NCBI GenBank assembly: GCA_046728935.1
Contig: JBKPFS010000010.1
Coordinates: forward strand, 1 to 5,596
Direction: 5' to 3'
Source: DATAFO01 sp046728935
GTDB lineage: Bacteria > Actinomycetota > Thermoleophilia > Solirubrobacterales > 70-9
Length of the DNA: 5,596 nt
The notes below the pieces were generated by a model, which saw only the letters and a program-made list of their open reading frames with translations, was not told the origin of the DNA and ran no database searches. Shown here one piece after another: positions 5,534-5,596 of the stretch. Each line of letters opens with the position of its first letter. Position 1 is the stretch's first letter. A program made the position numbers and the translations under genes.

Positions 5534-5596
5534 ATGAGTCGCTACGGGAAGCGCGCGGACCTGATCGTGCACGAGGAGGATCCGTTCAACGCCGAG
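5534..5596 (+). CDS. Sulfite-oxidase-like molybdopterin-dependent oxidoreductase, N-terminus (partial)
   Basis: Twenty-one codons from ATG 5534-5536 to the right edge read MSRYGKRADLIVHEEDPFNA and then Glu. A K/R-R-x-D-L-I-V-H-x-x-x-P-F-N-A-E sequence at the extreme N-terminus is a hallmark of bacterial sulfite oxidase-family (Oxidored_molyb) proteins, in which it precedes the first catalytic strands and the FYVRNH region, both outside this window. The family uses molybdopterin and oxidises sulfite or related substrates; this member's substrate is unknown. No signal peptide is visible at this start, so it would be cytoplasmic unless a longer start is used. No good ribosome binding site precedes the ATG. 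The gene is divergent from the second methyltransferase, with the inverted repeat between them. Confidence 0.72.
   Translation, partial: MSRYGKRADLIVHEEDPFNAE

Noticed and set aside
1..5596. CRISPR array, insertion sequence, phage or defence-system genes
   Set aside because: No regularly spaced repeats, no transposase or integrase motifs, and no terminal inverted repeats were seen. The GIY-YIG-like gene alone is not evidence for a defence system.

Overview
This is a high-GC window whose gene families and GC-rich third codon positions suggest an actinobacterium, probably a Thermoleophilia/Solirubrobacterales-type lineage. That placement is inference from protein style; there is no rRNA or other marker. 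Most genes are on the minus strand. No CRISPR array, insertion sequence, transposase or phage gene was seen.

Layout from left to right: the N-terminal part of a minus-strand protein with a VDWSG motif, running off the left edge; a minus-strand gene for a GIY-YIG-like protein with a separate C-terminal domain, readable only through three frame changes (272-1276); an intact class I SAM methyltransferase (1324-1848, minus); a YdhR-like dimeric alpha/beta-barrel protein (1953-2288, minus); about 300 bases with no visible gene; the 5' half of a tRNA, probably Val(GAC), without its 3' half (minus); a 41-codon core piece of a truncated haemoglobin (2780-2902, minus); a metallo-beta-lactamase-fold protein with an altered metal motif (3083-3685, plus); a region of weak coding signal holding a methyltransferase-like remnant (about 3918-4066, minus); a small charged protein (4167-4352, minus); a second SAM methyltransferase with one frame change (4639-5276, minus); a divergent intergenic region with a 12-bp inverted repeat; and the first 21 codons of a sulfite-oxidase-like molybdopterin enzyme (plus), running off the right edge.

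The main structural observation is that the four frame changes in the two broken genes are all equivalent to loss of one base. Each can be repaired by lengthening a short C (coding strand C or G) run by one. The repaired proteins read smoothly, at 335 and 212 residues. That pattern fits uncorrected sequencing or assembly deletions at least as well as real gene decay, so both genes may be intact in the organism. The tRNA half and the globin piece cannot be repaired in this way and look like true remnants.

No pathway links the genes. The neighbourhood resembles a patchwork of single-gene housekeeping or accessory enzymes (two unrelated small-molecule or macromolecule methyltransferases, a putative monooxygenase, a probable oxidoreductase) rather than one operon or a new system.
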